Origin: Weizmannia acidilactici
Lineage (GTDB): Bacteria; Bacillota; Bacilli; Bacillales; Bacillaceae_C
NCBI RefSeq assembly: GCF_008974185.1
Contig: NZ_BKZP01000012.1
Location: forward strand, 16,841 to 80,840
Direction of reading: 5' to 3'
Length of the DNA stretch: 64,000 nt
Below, piece by piece: positions 1 to 8,593 of this stretch. Below the pieces are notes generated by a model. It was not told the origin of the DNA, ran no database searches, and saw only the letters and a program-made list of their open reading frames with translations. Both the position numbers and the translations under genes were made by a program. Position 1 is the first letter of the stretch; every line of letters begins with the position of its first letter.

Positions 1-2
1 AA

Positions 3-266
3 CAGTACGGTCCGCTGATTAAAAATTTGCCTGCCATGTGGAAAATGTACCGCGGATTAAAAAATGCGCCGGTTAATGAAGCAGGGGCAGAGGAATCAAG
101 CGGGCAAAACAAAAAACGCACTTCTCCAAGCACCGCCGGCAAAACGGGGCGCGTCACAAAAAGCGCAGACCGCACATCCGCAAGCAGCTCCAGGAAGAAA
201 AAGGAAAAGAAAAAAGAAGAAAACATCCAGGAAAAAGGCGCTTCCGTACCTAAATTATTTATTTAA
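3..266 (+). CDS. yqfQ: YqfQ/VrrA-like protein, C-terminal part
   Basis: The reading frame is already open at base 3 and ends with TAA at 264-266, so only the C-terminal 87 residues are in the window. The segment QYGPLIKNLPAMWKMYRGLK resembles the conserved end of the YqfQ family, and yqfQ lies directly upstream of ispH in B. subtilis. The remainder is a low-complexity Lys/Ser/Glu-rich tail, probably disordered. The function of the family is not established. A strong intrinsic terminator follows at once, so ispH has its own promoter. Confidence 0.65.
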   Translation, partial: QYGPLIKNLPAMWKMYRGLKNAPVNEAGAEESSGQNKKRTSPSTAGKTGRVTKSADRTSASSSRKKKEKKKEENIQEKGASVPKLFI

Positions 267-274
267 AAAACAGG

Positions 275-308
275 ACCGTTTGTACCCCGGTACAGGCGGT
301 TTTTTTGC
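275..308 (+). terminator. Intrinsic terminator after yqfQ
   Basis: ACCGTTTGTACC (275-286) pairs with GGTACAGGCGGT (289-300) through two G-U pairs and is followed by a run of seven T. It sits 9 bases past the yqfQ stop. Confidence 0.85.
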
Positions 309-330
309 ATGATAAGCCTTATGCCCCATT

Positions 331-359
331 TTGTATTCTGCCTTAAATTCCGATATAAT
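331..359 (+). promoter_or_regulatory. Sigma-A promoter for ispH
   Basis: TTGTAT (331-336), a 17-base spacer and a perfect TATAAT (354-359) lie 70 bases upstream of the ispH ATG, after the yqfQ terminator. The -35 box matches consensus at 4 of 6 bases. The leader between promoter and gene contains symmetric elements described in the findings. Confidence 0.8.
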
Positions 360-430
360 ACAATTGTGTTAGAATACAATTTTAAGTCCGGACTTCATAT
401 GTTTCCGGAATATTTACTAGGAGGATCGCA

Positions 431-1396
431 ATGGAGGTTATTAAAATTTCCCCCCGAGGCTACTGCTACGGCGTTGTCGACGCGATGGTCATCGCCCGCA
501 ATGCCGCTTTAGATAAAACATTGCCGCGCCCCATCTACATACTCGGCATGATTGTCCACAACCAGCATGTGACGGACGCCTTTAAAGAAGATGGAATCAT
601 CACCCTGGACGGAAAAAACCGGAAAGAAATTTTGGAGAAGATCAATGAAGGCACTGTCATTTTTACCGCGCACGGCGTATCCCCCGAAGTGCGCGAACTC
701 GCCAGGAAAAAAGGGCTGACTGCAATCGATGCCACGTGCCCGGACGTAACGAAAACGCATGACCTGATCCGTGAAAAGGAAAAAGAAGGCTATGATGTCA
801 TTTATATCGGTAAAAAGGGGCATCCCGAGCCTGAGGGGGCGGTCGGGGTTGCCCCGGGGATCGTCCACTTGGTTGAGACAAAAGAAGATGTGGAAGCACT
901 CAACATCCGGAATGATAAAATCATCGTGACGAACCAAACGACGATGAGCCAATGGGATGTGGCGGACATCATGGATCTCGTCCAAGAAAAATACCCAACT
1001 GCCGAAAAATATAACGAAATTTGCCACGCAACGCAAATTCGCCAGAAAGCCGTTGCGGAACAGGCAAAAGAAGCGGATCTTCTGCTTGTTGTCGGCGACC
1101 CGAGAAGCAATAATTCGAACCGCCTGGCGCAAGTATCGGAAGAAATCGCGCATACGAAAGCATACCGCATTGCCGATGTGGAAGAAATCAAACTGGAATG
1201 GCTGGACGGCGTCAGCAAAGTAGCCGTAACCGCGGGTGCTTCGACTCCAACGCCGATCGTCCGTGAAGTCATTGCGTTTCTCGAGCAATATGACCCGGAG
1301 GATGAATCGACATGGATGCGCGAGCGGAAAGTGCCGTTAAGCAAAATTTTGCCGAAAGTAAAAAATCCCCATCCTACACTGTCCAAAAAAGCATAA
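431..1396 (+). CDS. ispH: 4-hydroxy-3-methylbut-2-enyl diphosphate reductase
   Basis: IspH carries out the last step of the methylerythritol phosphate pathway, reducing HMBPP to isopentenyl and dimethylallyl diphosphate with an iron-sulfur cluster. The 321-residue protein has the three cluster cysteines of the family, C12 (GYCYGV), C103 (DATCPD) and C198 (EICHATQ), and the substrate-binding histidines H43, H81 and H131 (GHPE). The start is an ATG preceded by AGGAGG seven bases upstream. The gene stands alone, with its own promoter and a hairpin after it, converging on the Nif3-family gene. The length is typical for Bacillus IspH. Confidence 0.97.
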   Translation: MEVIKISPRGYCYGVVDAMVIARNAALDKTLPRPIYILGMIVHNQHVTDAFKEDGIITLDGKNRKEILEKINEGTVIFTAHGVSPEVRELARKKGLTAIDATCPDVTKTHDLIREKEKEGYDVIYIGKKGHPEPEGAVGVAPGIVHLVETKEDVEALNIRNDKIIVTNQTTMSQWDVADIMDLVQEKYPTAEKYNEICHATQIRQKAVAEQAKEADLLLVVGDPRSNNSNRLAQVSEEIAHTKAYRIADVEEIKLEWLDGVSKVAVTAGASTPTPIVREVIAFLEQYDPEDESTWMRERKVPLSKILPKVKNPHPTLSKKA

Positions 1397-1406
1397 ATCT
1401 TGATGT

Positions 1407-1440
1407 GGCGGGTTCCCATGGTCACCCGCCGCTTATTTTT
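1407..1440 (+). terminator. Terminator after ispH
   Basis: GGCGGGT (1407-1413) pairs with ACCCGCC (1424-1430), followed by GCTTATTTTT. It lies between the convergent ispH and Nif3-family genes; the T-rich side faces ispH transcription. Confidence 0.7.
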
Positions 1441-2557
1441 ACAGAAACCTGAACGGATCCGTATTTACTTTGGACTCAATAAATCGGACATCAAGCCCTT
1501 TTTCCCCGCATGCTTTCTGCAAATAATTCGCAACGCCTTTTTTCATCACTTTTTCGACGTTGTGTCCGGGATCAATAACGTTCAGTCCCATCGCCAAAGC
1601 ATCATGGGCATTATGGTAATAAAAATCCCCGGTTACGAAAACATCGGCGCCTGCCCTTTTGGCCCGCGAAAAATATTTATTGCCGTCACCGCCCAACACT
1701 GCCACTTTTTTCACTTTATCTTCCAAGTTTCCAACCACGCGCAAAGCTTTGACATCGAGCGCTTTTTTTACATGTTCGGCAAATTCCCAAAGTGCCATTT
1801 CCTTTTCCAGTTCGCCGATCCTGCCGAGTCCGAGCTTTGTGCCTTCATTTTCAACAGGATAAATGTCATAAGCGACCTCCTCATACGGATGCGTACGGAA
1901 CATCGCCTGCAGCACCTGTTTTTCAATCGAAGCCGTGTATATCGTCTCCACCCTTACTTCTTCAGTTTCTTCAAGTTCCCCAACTTTTCCAAGAAAAGGG
2001 TTCGTGCCTTCCCCAGGCAAAAACCGGCCGGTACCGCGGACGGAGAAGGAGCAGTGGCTGTATGCCCCGATGGCACCGGCGCCTGCATTTCCGATCGCCG
2101 TCCTGACTTTTTCCTCGTGAGATACCGGCACATATACAACCAGTTTCCTCAGCTTGTCTTCATATGTAGGCGATAAAATTTCCGTGCTACAGAGGCCGAG
2201 CGCTTCCGCCAGCAAATCATTCACCCCGCCGGGCGCCACATCCAGATTCGTATGGGCCGCATAGACGGCAATTCCGTGGCGGATGCATTTTTCAACCAGC
2301 CTGCCCTGCGGGGTATCGGTAGCAACATTTTTCAGTGGCCGGTAAATCGTCGGATGATGGGCTATAATGAGCTGCACATCATTTTCAATCGCTTCATCCA
2401 CAACGTCTTCAATCACATCAAGCGCGACCAGCACATTTTTTACTGGCCGGTTTAATTGCCCGATCTGAAGGCCGACCGGATCTCCTTCCATCGCATATTT
2501 TTTCGGTGCAAACTGTTCAAACAGTTGAATCACTTCGTGTCCGTTGGCGTTTTTCAT
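1439..2557 (-). CDS. yqfO: Nif3-like dinuclear metal centre hexameric protein (YqfO)
   Basis: This 372-residue protein belongs to the Nif3/DUF34 family, often labelled GTP cyclohydrolase 1 type 2-like although its physiological reaction is unsettled. Metal-ligand motifs of the family are visible: AHHPTIY near residue 67, AAHTNLD near 100 and a C-terminal GHNVE segment. The middle (about residues 130-240) is the PII/CutA-like insert of the longer Bacillus type. The start is an ATG behind AGGAGG, and its first bases overlap the trmK stop (ATGA), indicating translational coupling with trmK. Confidence 0.9.
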   Translation of the reverse strand: MKNANGHEVIQLFEQFAPKKYAMEGDPVGLQIGQLNRPVKNVLVALDVIEDVVDEAIENDVQLIIAHHPTIYRPLKNVATDTPQGRLVEKCIRHGIAVYAAHTNLDVAPGGVNDLLAEALGLCSTEILSPTYEDKLRKLVVYVPVSHEEKVRTAIGNAGAGAIGAYSHCSFSVRGTGRFLPGEGTNPFLGKVGELEETEEVRVETIYTASIEKQVLQAMFRTHPYEEVAYDIYPVENEGTKLGLGRIGELEKEMALWEFAEHVKKALDVKALRVVGNLEDKVKKVAVLGGDGNKYFSRAKRAGADVFVTGDFYYHNAHDALAMGLNVIDPGHNVEKVMKKGVANYLQKACGEKGLDVRFIESKVNTDPFRFL

Positions 2558-3252
2558 TTTAAAACCTCCTCTGCCAGAGCAATCAAATGCCTGTAATGGC
2601 TTTTCTTCTCTTCAAGCTCCGGGCTTGGTTCGGCTTCTGACATTTTCCTGAGAATATGCTGCCATTTTCTTTTTTCGGACTGCCATTTTTTCCGGAATGC
2701 CGCGTTGTTTTCTTTTATCAAAATAGGCCCCATCATGAGTTCTGCTTCAGTCAGATTTTGGGGGCGGGCTTCGGCATCTGCTGCGAGTATTTCATAAATT
2801 TTCCCGTCTTCTTCAAGAATCCTTTCACCTATAATTACCCATCCGTTTTCCACGCACCATTTCCGGACAAACAATGATCCGACATTTGGCTGGAGAATCA
2901 GCCTTTTTGTTCCAGTAAGTTTTTCTTTTCCCCGTTCCAGTATGGAAGCGATCAAAGCACCGCCCATTCCGGCTATCGTGATGCATTCAGCTTCGCCCGG
3001 GGAAAGGACATCCAAACCGTCGCCTTTTCTCACACTGATTTTTCCGGCAAGGCCCAATTGTTCCACTTGCCGGCGCGCGGAACGGTACGGCCCGTCCGCG
3101 ACTTCGCCCGCAACCGCCTCCCTGGCAATCCCATGTTTTACACAATAGCAAGGGAGATAAGCATGGTCGGAACCGATATCGGCAATTTTCGTGCCATTCG
3201 GTATAAAAGCAGCCACTGCCCCAAGCCTTTTCGAAAGTTTTTCGCTGTTCAT
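2554..3252 (-). CDS. trmK: tRNA (adenine(22)-N1)-methyltransferase
   Basis: TrmK methylates N1 of adenine 22 in bacterial tRNAs using S-adenosylmethionine. The 232-residue protein carries the class I methyltransferase motif IADIGSDHAYLP near residue 23, a following acidic strand (AVAGEV) and a C-terminal coiled-coil-like helix rich in Lys/Glu, as in the COG2384 family. The gene is preceded by a GGTGAAG ribosome site and overlaps the downstream yqfO start by four bases. The same trmK-yqfO pair occurs in B. subtilis. Confidence 0.93.
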   Translation of the reverse strand: MNSEKLSKRLGAVAAFIPNGTKIADIGSDHAYLPCYCVKHGIAREAVAGEVADGPYRSARRQVEQLGLAGKISVRKGDGLDVLSPGEAECITIAGMGGALIASILERGKEKLTGTKRLILQPNVGSLFVRKWCVENGWVIIGERILEEDGKIYEILAADAEARPQNLTEAELMMGPILIKENNAAFRKKWQSEKRKWQHILRKMSEAEPSPELEEKKSHYRHLIALAEEVLK

Positions 3253-3302
3253 TTCTTCACCACTTTATACAGGATACTTCTATTGTAGCCACTTTTTGCC
3301 AT

Positions 3303-3328
3303 AAAAAAAAGGGCACTGTTTGGCGCCC
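3303..3328 (-). terminator. Terminator after cccA
   Basis: On the minus strand GGGCGC pairs with GTGCCC (one G-U pair) around CAAACA and is followed by eight T. It separates cccA from trmK-yqfO. Confidence 0.85.
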
Positions 3329-3337
3329 GCATTTCGT

Positions 3338-3709
3338 TTATTTTAACTTCGATACCCAATCCGCCATTTCATCGATATGGTCCGCTTCAACAAGCCCTGC
3401 CGGCATACCGCCGCTTGTGCCGTTTTTCAGCACATCCTTAATTTTATCTTTGGACAATTTCTTGCCAACCCCATGCAGATTCGGCCCAACCGCTCCCTGC
3501 AGATTGTTCCCGTGGCAAGTCGCGCATGTTTTTTTGGCGAAACTTTCCGGGTCAAATTTTCCCGAATCAGCTGTCTGCGTTTGTTTAGGGCTTTCCTTTT
3601 CCTTCGCAACTTGTTTTGCATCGCCTACCCCCTTGATGGAAAAGAAAAAGACAAGTGCCAACCCGAATACCATGATCAGCAAATATGGTATGACAGGATT
3701 CTTTTTCAT
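3338..3709 (-). CDS. cccA: Membrane-anchored cytochrome c-550
   Basis: This is a 123-residue class I c-type cytochrome. An N-terminal membrane segment (about residues 7-26) anchors it, a Lys/Gln/Ser-rich linker follows, and the haem domain carries C62-A-T-C65-H66 with a C-terminal methionine (GGMPAGL) as likely sixth ligand. It should face the outside of the membrane and carry electrons in respiration, as B. subtilis CccA does. The ATG has a strong AAAGGGGGAG site; a possible promoter is TGGACG, 16 bases, TAAAAT. It is transcribed alone and ends at its own terminator. Confidence 0.93.
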   Translation of the reverse strand: MKKNPVIPYLLIMVFGLALVFFFSIKGVGDAKQVAKEKESPKQTQTADSGKFDPESFAKKTCATCHGNNLQGAVGPNLHGVGKKLSKDKIKDVLKNGTSGGMPAGLVEADHIDEMADWVSKLK

Positions 3710-3831
3710 TGCGCTCCCCCTTTATTTTACCGCTTTTTCAGCGTGCGTCCATTATTTATCTCTTTTATTTTAACTGAAAATTTTTAATAAAGAAAGCCCT
3801 AACAACGTTTTTATACGTGAATAGATTTTGG

Positions 3832-3860
3832 TTGAATGCGCTTACATTTTGTGTTATAAT
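3832..3860 (+). promoter_or_regulatory. Near-consensus sigma-A promoter with no gene on its strand
   Basis: TTGAAT (3832-3837), a 17-base spacer and TATAAT (3855-3860) read rightward. No plus-strand gene follows; transcription would run antisense into the membrane-protein gene ending at 3944. It lies in the 234-base gap upstream of cccA. Confidence 0.6.
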
Positions 3861-3943
3861 AAAAATGATGTAGAATTCAATAAAAATTCACAATTCCAAA
3901 TCAACAAAGCCGGAAACCGAAAGTTCCGAATTTAAAATATATT

Positions 3944-4525
3944 CTATATTAGGATAGAAAATACCAAAATGGCAGTCCCAAGAATTCCCGAAACGGTAAA
4001 AAACAGCAGTTTGTAGGATTTTCCGACAACAAGCCACAGGGCGCAGTTGGCAAAAAGCAGCAAATACAAGGAATGGCGCTGATTTCCAAATAACTTTTCA
4101 TTCACGAGCACACTGAGCATCAGCAAAATAAACGCAGCGCCAATAAAGAAAAGTGAAAAAAAGAATTCTTTATTAGCATAACGAATTCCTACAATAAGTA
4201 AAAATCCGACAAAAGCTGTCAAAATCACCGTTTGCAAAATAAAATGTAATTCAGTAAAATAAATGACAAATACAGCTATTCCGGCTAAAGCTAAAATGAA
4301 AACGGAAAACACCGCGAGCTTTAGGGTAGGCTTTTTCCTGCCGCCGGCATTTTGTTTTTCGCCGGTTCCGCCTTCCGTGCCGCCATTGTAAAGAGCAAGC
4401 AGGAAATCGCAATATTCTTGTGGAATCATATGGTTTTCTTTCCACATTTTAATTTCGTTGATGATAATATTTTTCTTAGTATCATCCATATACAGCACAT
4501 CCCAAATGATATATTCGATAGGCAT
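3944..4525 (-). CDS. Hypothetical membrane protein with five predicted helices
   Basis: I do not recognise this 193-residue protein. A soluble N-terminus of about 65 residues, including a helix ending WKENHMIPQEYCDFLLAL, is followed by a Gly/Lys linker and about five hydrophobic segments from residue 72 to the end. The start used has AAGGA eight bases upstream; an internal ATG at 4489 is possible. The soluble segment followed by stacked membrane helices gives no safe function. It is downstream of sigA but separated from it by a terminator. Confidence 0.7.
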   Translation of the reverse strand: MPIEYIIWDVLYMDDTKKNIIINEIKMWKENHMIPQEYCDFLLALYNGGTEGGTGEKQNAGGRKKPTLKLAVFSVFILALAGIAVFVIYFTELHFILQTVILTAFVGFLLIVGIRYANKEFFFSLFFIGAAFILLMLSVLVNEKLFGNQRHSLYLLLFANCALWLVVGKSYKLLFFTVSGILGTAILVFSILI

Positions 4526-4587
4526 TCGGATAATCCTTTTTTTGCACGAAAAAGGTTTACTTCCTTACCGGAGTAAATAAAGAATAA

Positions 4588-4620
4588 GGCGCTTGGCTGA
4601 AAAGGTTATGCACAAGCGCC
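4588..4620 (-). terminator. Terminator of the dnaG-sigA operon
   Basis: On the minus strand GGCGCTTG and CAAGCGCC form a perfect 8-bp stem with a 17-base loop, followed by TTATTCTTTATTT. It lies 30 bases past the sigA stop. Confidence 0.8.
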
Positions 4621-4651
4621 ATGCTATCTTGATGTGCGGAAGCGGGGCATA

Positions 4652-5788
4652 TTATTCCAGGAAGTCTTTCAGCCGCTTGCTCCTGCTCGGATGGCGCAGT
4701 TTCCGGAGCGCTTTTGCCTCGATTTGGCGAATCCGTTCCCTTGTGACACCGAATACTTTGCCGACTTCTTCAAGCGTACGTGTACGTCCGTCGTCAAGGC
4801 CGAAGCGCAGGCGGAGCACATTTTCTTCCCTGTCGGTTAACGTGTCGAGTACATCTTCGAGCTGCTCTTTCAGAAGTTCATAGGCAGCATGGTCTGAAGG
4901 GGAAGTGGCTTCCTGGTCTTCGATAAAATCGCCTAAATGCGAATCGTCTTCTTCACCGATCGGTGTTTCAAGTGAGACCGGTTCCTGGGCAATTTTAATG
5001 ATTTCCCTTACCTTATCCGGGGATATATCCATTTCTTCGGCAATTTCTTCCGGCGTCGGTTCCCTGCCCAGATCCTGGAGCAGCGAACGCTGTACACGGA
5101 TTAATTTATTGATTGTTTCGACCATATGGACAGGGATGCGGATTGTCCTTGCCTGGTCGGCAATGGCGCGCGTGATGGCCTGGCGGATCCACCATGTAGC
5201 ATACGTGCTGAATTTATAGCCTTTCCGGTAGTCGAATTTTTCAACCGCTTTGATCAGGCCCATGTTTCCTTCCTGAATCAGGTCAAGGAATTGCATGCCG
5301 CGGCCCACATACCTTTTTGCAATGCTGACAACAAGACGCAAGTTTGCTTCCGCAAGCCGGCGTTTCGCTTCTTCGTCGCCGTTTTCGATTCTTTTGGCCA
5401 GTTCAATTTCTTCATCTGCGGAAAGAAGGTCGACACGCCCGATTTCTTTTAAATACATGCGGACCGGATCATTGATTTTCACACCCGGGGGAACGCTCAG
5501 ATCATTCAGGTCAAATTCTTCATCGTTTTCTTTTTCCAAATCAAGATGTGAAGGCGCAGCCTCATCATCGCCGGGATCGTCCATAAGATCGATACCTTGT
5601 TCGGTAAGAGATTCATAAAATTCATCCATTTGGTCGGATGTCAAATCAAAGTTGCCAAGCTTCTCGGAAATGGTATCATAGGTAAGAAACCCGCGTTTTT
5701 TCCCGCGTTCAACGAGTTGCTCCTTCGCTTTTTCCAATGTAGACTCACTTTCTTCTAATGCTTTGGAACGTGCTGACTTTTCAGCCAT
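4652..5788 (-). CDS. sigA: RNA polymerase primary sigma factor SigA (RpoD)
   Basis: The 378-residue housekeeping sigma factor directs RNA polymerase to TTGACA/TATAAT promoters like those in this window. Visible regions are 1.1 with the GFLTYDTI segment, 1.2 ([11 protein letters not shown]), 2.1-2.4 ([18 protein letters not shown] and [12 protein letters not shown]), 3 ([10 protein letters not shown]) and 4.2 at the C-terminus ([18 protein letters not shown]). I chose the ATG at 5788 because GGAGGGG lies just upstream and the N-terminus then matches the family; the longer frame adds nine unlikely residues. It is the last gene of the yqxD-dnaG-sigA operon, as in B. subtilis. Confidence 0.98.
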   Translation of the reverse strand: MAEKSARSKALEESESTLEKAKEQLVERGKKRGFLTYDTISEKLGNFDLTSDQMDEFYESLTEQGIDLMDDPGDDEAAPSHLDLEKENDEEFDLNDLSVPPGVKINDPVRMYLKEIGRVDLLSADEEIELAKRIENGDEEAKRRLAEANLRLVVSIAKRYVGRGMQFLDLIQEGNMGLIKAVEKFDYRKGYKFSTYATWWIRQAITRAIADQARTIRIPVHMVETINKLIRVQRSLLQDLGREPTPEEIAEEMDISPDKVREIIKIAQEPVSLETPIGEEDDSHLGDFIEDQEATSPSDHAAYELLKEQLEDVLDTLTDREENVLRLRFGLDDGRTRTLEEVGKVFGVTRERIRQIEAKALRKLRHPSRSKRLKDFLE

Positions 5789-5861
5789 ATGTTCCCCTCC
5801 TTCCAACAATTTCACTCACAATGGTCCAACTGCAGCTTAATCTATTGTGTAAAGCAGAGAT

Positions 5862-7673
5862 TTATGTGATTGACTTCCGCAATGCCAAAATTTCATTTGC
5901 CAATTGCAGTGCCTTTTGAAAATCGTTTTGCCGTTCAGCATCTTTTTGCGCCCTTTGTTTTTCTTTAATAAGCAGCAATTTTTGATGTTTTAGCACATAC
6001 TGCACATAGTCTTCCAACTCGGCTTCCGATAGCTCCTCGTTGACTGTCATCATTTCGATTTCGGCCACAATCCTTTGCAGCTTTGTATCGGGCAAGTAAG
6101 AAAGAAAAGCGCTGGCGTCAGGCGGATTCCCTTCTTCATACCAGCCGAGCAGGTAAGTGAAAATCGCCTGGTGCTCATCCACGTAAAAAGTATTACCGTG
6201 GAGAAGGTCTTTTACTTTATAGGCGGTCTCCCCGTCTTTCAACATATGTGCCAGTAATCTTCTTTCAGCGGTTATATTGGCGGGAAGCAACGGGCTTTCA
6301 GGGCCAGGCGCCGTCTGCAATCCGAGTCCGGTACCATTCCGGCTAGCCCGTTTTCCGGACCAGCGTATACGGAATTGCCGCTCCTGCTCTTTCAGGGCAT
6401 CCAAAGATAATGAAAACTCTTCGGACAGTTGGCGTAAATAAAGATCTTTCTCAACGGCATTTTCCAATTTTGAAATTTCCTTTATTACTTCTTCTATATA
6501 CGCCAGCTTTTCTCCTTCATTTTGGAGATTTTTATTCAGGCGGAAATAATTCATTTTGAAAGCCATAAACGTCAGGCTGGCCCCTATTACATCCCGACGG
6601 AATTTCTCGCCGCCGTTTTGGTTTATGTAGTCATCAGGGTCCAGTCCTTCAGGCATTTGCGCAACCCGCACTTCACATCCGTTTTCGCTCAGCATCCTGC
6701 CGGCCCGGAAAGCAGCTGTAATCCCAGCCTGGTCAGAGTCATAACAAATGACAACATTGTCCGTCAGCCTTTTGATGATTTGGACATGTTCCGGCGTAAT
6801 GGAAGTGCCCATTGTTGCAATGCCGTTTTGGACGCCTGCTTTGTCTGCGGATATGACATCCGCATAACCTTCAAAAATCACCGCCTGCTGCTTTTTCCGG
6901 ATTGGTCCCCTTGCCTGGTGCAGGTTGAAAAGAAGCGTGCTTTTGTTAAAAAGGGGCGTTTCAGGGCTGTTCAAATATTTCGGCTGCTCGCCCTTCCGTA
7001 CCGCTCTTCCTGCAAACGCTATAATCCTTCCTTTTATGTCAATAATTGGGAACATGATCCGATCCCTGAACCGGTCGAAATATTTACCGTCCCGCTCATT
7101 TCGGATGATCAGGCCGCCCTTTTCCATGACAGGAAGTGAATATCCCCGCTTATGGAGCATTTTCGCAGCGAAATCCCAGGCCGGAAGCGCATATCCGATC
7201 CCGAACTTTTCAAGGCTTTCATCCGTAAAACCGCGCCCCCGCAAATATTCAAGCGCCGGCTGTCCCTCTTTTGTATGGAGGAGCAAATGATGGTATAATT
7301 TTTGCAACAATTCGTGCGCTTCCATTATCTGCGACAGCTCCGGATCGATGCTTTTCGACACTTCCGTCTGCAGCCCTATATCCAGTTCAATATGCAATTT
7401 TCGCGCAAGCTTCACTGCCGCTTCCTGGAAAGTGATGCCTTCGATATCCATAAGAAAAGTAAAAACATTGCCGCCAGCGCCGCATCCAAAACAATGGAAA
7501 ATCTGCTTATCGGGCGAAACGGAAAAAGACGGGGTGTTCTCACCGTGGAACGGGCACAGCCCGAAATAGTTACGTCCCTGTTTTTTTAGCTGGACATATT
7601 CGCTGACCACATCCACGATATCCGCAGACTGGCGTATTTCATTGATTTTCTCGTTCGGAATTATTCCTGCCAC
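5862..7673 (-). CDS. dnaG: DNA primase
   Basis: DnaG makes RNA primers for replication. The N-terminal zinc finger shows C40-P-F-H43 and C61-F-G-C64; the TOPRIM core follows (VIFEGYADVISADKAG with acidic CYDSDQAG), and the C-terminal third is the DnaB-helicase-binding region. The frame is open 48 codons further upstream, but a GTG at 7673 preceded by AAGGGATG gives 603 residues, the length I recall for B. subtilis DnaG, and places the conserved N-terminus correctly. It overlaps the end of yqxD by 35 bases and precedes sigA in the macromolecular synthesis operon. Confidence 0.97.
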   Translation of the reverse strand: MAGIIPNEKINEIRQSADIVDVVSEYVQLKKQGRNYFGLCPFHGENTPSFSVSPDKQIFHCFGCGAGGNVFTFLMDIEGITFQEAAVKLARKLHIELDIGLQTEVSKSIDPELSQIMEAHELLQKLYHHLLLHTKEGQPALEYLRGRGFTDESLEKFGIGYALPAWDFAAKMLHKRGYSLPVMEKGGLIIRNERDGKYFDRFRDRIMFPIIDIKGRIIAFAGRAVRKGEQPKYLNSPETPLFNKSTLLFNLHQARGPIRKKQQAVIFEGYADVISADKAGVQNGIATMGTSITPEHVQIIKRLTDNVVICYDSDQAGITAAFRAGRMLSENGCEVRVAQMPEGLDPDDYINQNGGEKFRRDVIGASLTFMAFKMNYFRLNKNLQNEGEKLAYIEEVIKEISKLENAVEKDLYLRQLSEEFSLSLDALKEQERQFRIRWSGKRASRNGTGLGLQTAPGPESPLLPANITAERRLLAHMLKDGETAYKVKDLLHGNTFYVDEHQAIFTYLLGWYEEGNPPDASAFLSYLPDTKLQRIVAEIEMMTVNEELSEAELEDYVQYVLKHQKLLLIKEKQRAQKDAERQNDFQKALQLANEILALRKSIT

Positions 7674-8115
7674 GAAAACATCCCTTCTGCTCCATTTTTG
7701 AAAGCATTTCAGCCAGGGCACGGGCAAAATGTTCCCGGTCTTCGGCTGTAAAGCGTTTCGTACCCTTTCCGTACCTGCCCCGACTCCTTTCTTTTGCCGC
7801 CAGATAGCGGAGATCAAGCGCCGGGCCGATCGAGCTTTCCGTGTAAATCGTGCCCCTCGGCGTCAGCGCAGATGCCCCTTTCGGCAAAACGAGGCTCGCC
7901 AGGCCGATATCCTGCGTAACGACAATATCGCCGGTTTCCGCATGGTTTGCGATATAAATGTCGGCTGATTCCCGGTGCGGGTCGACGTACACCCAATGGC
8001 CTTCCTCAGGATCTGCCATCCGGTTTTTGTACGAAGCAACAAAAACAACAGCCGCCCCGTATTCCCGGGCAACAGAAACAATTTCCCCCTTTACCGGACA
8101 GGCATCGGCATCCAC
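7639..8115 (-). CDS. yqxD: UPF0178 family protein YqxD
   Basis: A YaiI/YqxD family (DUF188) protein with a PIN-like fold; its biochemical role is not established. The nucleotide-level start is unclear. The first ordinary start in frame is GTG 8115, giving MDADACPVKGE, yet the codons just upstream encode KGATVLV, the first beta-strand that family members have before DADACP. A TGA at 8154 closes the frame, and the only codon at good spacing from GGAG (8158-8155) is ATA at 8145, which would give 168 residues. I list the conventional GTG start. The gene heads the dnaG-sigA operon. Confidence 0.88.
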   Translation of the reverse strand: MDADACPVKGEIVSVAREYGAAVVFVASYKNRMADPEEGHWVYVDPHRESADIYIANHAETGDIVVTQDIGLASLVLPKGASALTPRGTIYTESSIGPALDLRYLAAKERSRGRYGKGTKRFTAEDREHFARALAEMLSKMEQKGCFRGRNNSERENQ

Positions 8116-8154
8116 AAGTACGGTAGCGCCTTTTATCCTAAATATTCTACATCA

Positions 8155-8392
8155 CTCCACAGAATCCTGCTTTATTTGCGTTTCTTCCCATAATTTTTTT
8201 CATATGTCGAATTTTTTTCAAAATTGGGCTTGACATTTGCTAATAAATAGTTTATTCCTTTACCGCCCACTCTAAACCTCATTTAAATACATTTTTATCA
8301 CAATTTTTTATTATAGTATACTTGCTTCATTTTGACTATATATAAATACTGAAAAAAGGAAAGAAATATGCCTGGTTTTCTGCAATGCAACG
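8155..8392 (-). promoter_or_regulatory. AT-rich upstream region of the yqxD-dnaG-sigA operon
   Basis: This 240-base stretch without genes is very AT-rich. It has several TATAAT-like hexamers on the minus strand (for example near 8315-8325) but none paired with a good -35 box, and a TTGACA on the plus strand near 8231 with only a weak -10. It must hold the promoter(s) of the operon, but I cannot name one safely. Confidence 0.4.
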
Positions 8393-8440
8393 AAAAAAAG
8401 CGGGGAGAAACAACGGCCAATTTCAAAAGGCCGGTTTCCG
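8392..8440 (-). terminator. Terminator of the ccpN-ppsR operon
   Basis: On the minus strand CGGCC (8433-8429) pairs with GGCCG (8418-8414). Outer GTTTC/GAAAC and CCGC/GCGG steps extend the stem, and seven T follow (8399-8393). It lies about 155 bases past the ppsR stop. Confidence 0.8.
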
Positions 8441-8470
8441 CCCGTTTTCCCACAATCTCTTCTTTAAATA

Positions 8471-8563
8471 TCATTGCGTGCCGCAGTTCGCTTTTTCGGA
8501 CGGAGGCCCCTGCTGATCCGCCCTGCCCGTATTAGGGGCTGAACCAGCATTTGCACTCCCCAT
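8471..8563 (-). CDS. Possible 30-residue protein downstream of ppsR
   Basis: Between the ppsR stop and its terminator lies an ATG frame of 30 codons encoding a hydrophilic Gly/Ala/Ser/Asn-rich peptide that begins MGSANAGSAPNTGRADQQG and ends NCGTQ. It is in the same frame as ppsR, so reading through the ppsR TGA would join the two. There is no clear ribosome site at the ATG; a four-codon frame (8581-8567) with AAGGCAG upstream ends four bases before it, which could couple translation. I recognise no family. Codon choice looks like coding DNA, but the length makes this uncertain. Confidence 0.3.
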   Translation of the reverse strand: MGSANAGSAPNTGRADQQGPPSEKANCGTQ

Positions 8564-8593
8564 TTTTATGCAGCCATCATGTAACTGCCTTTT

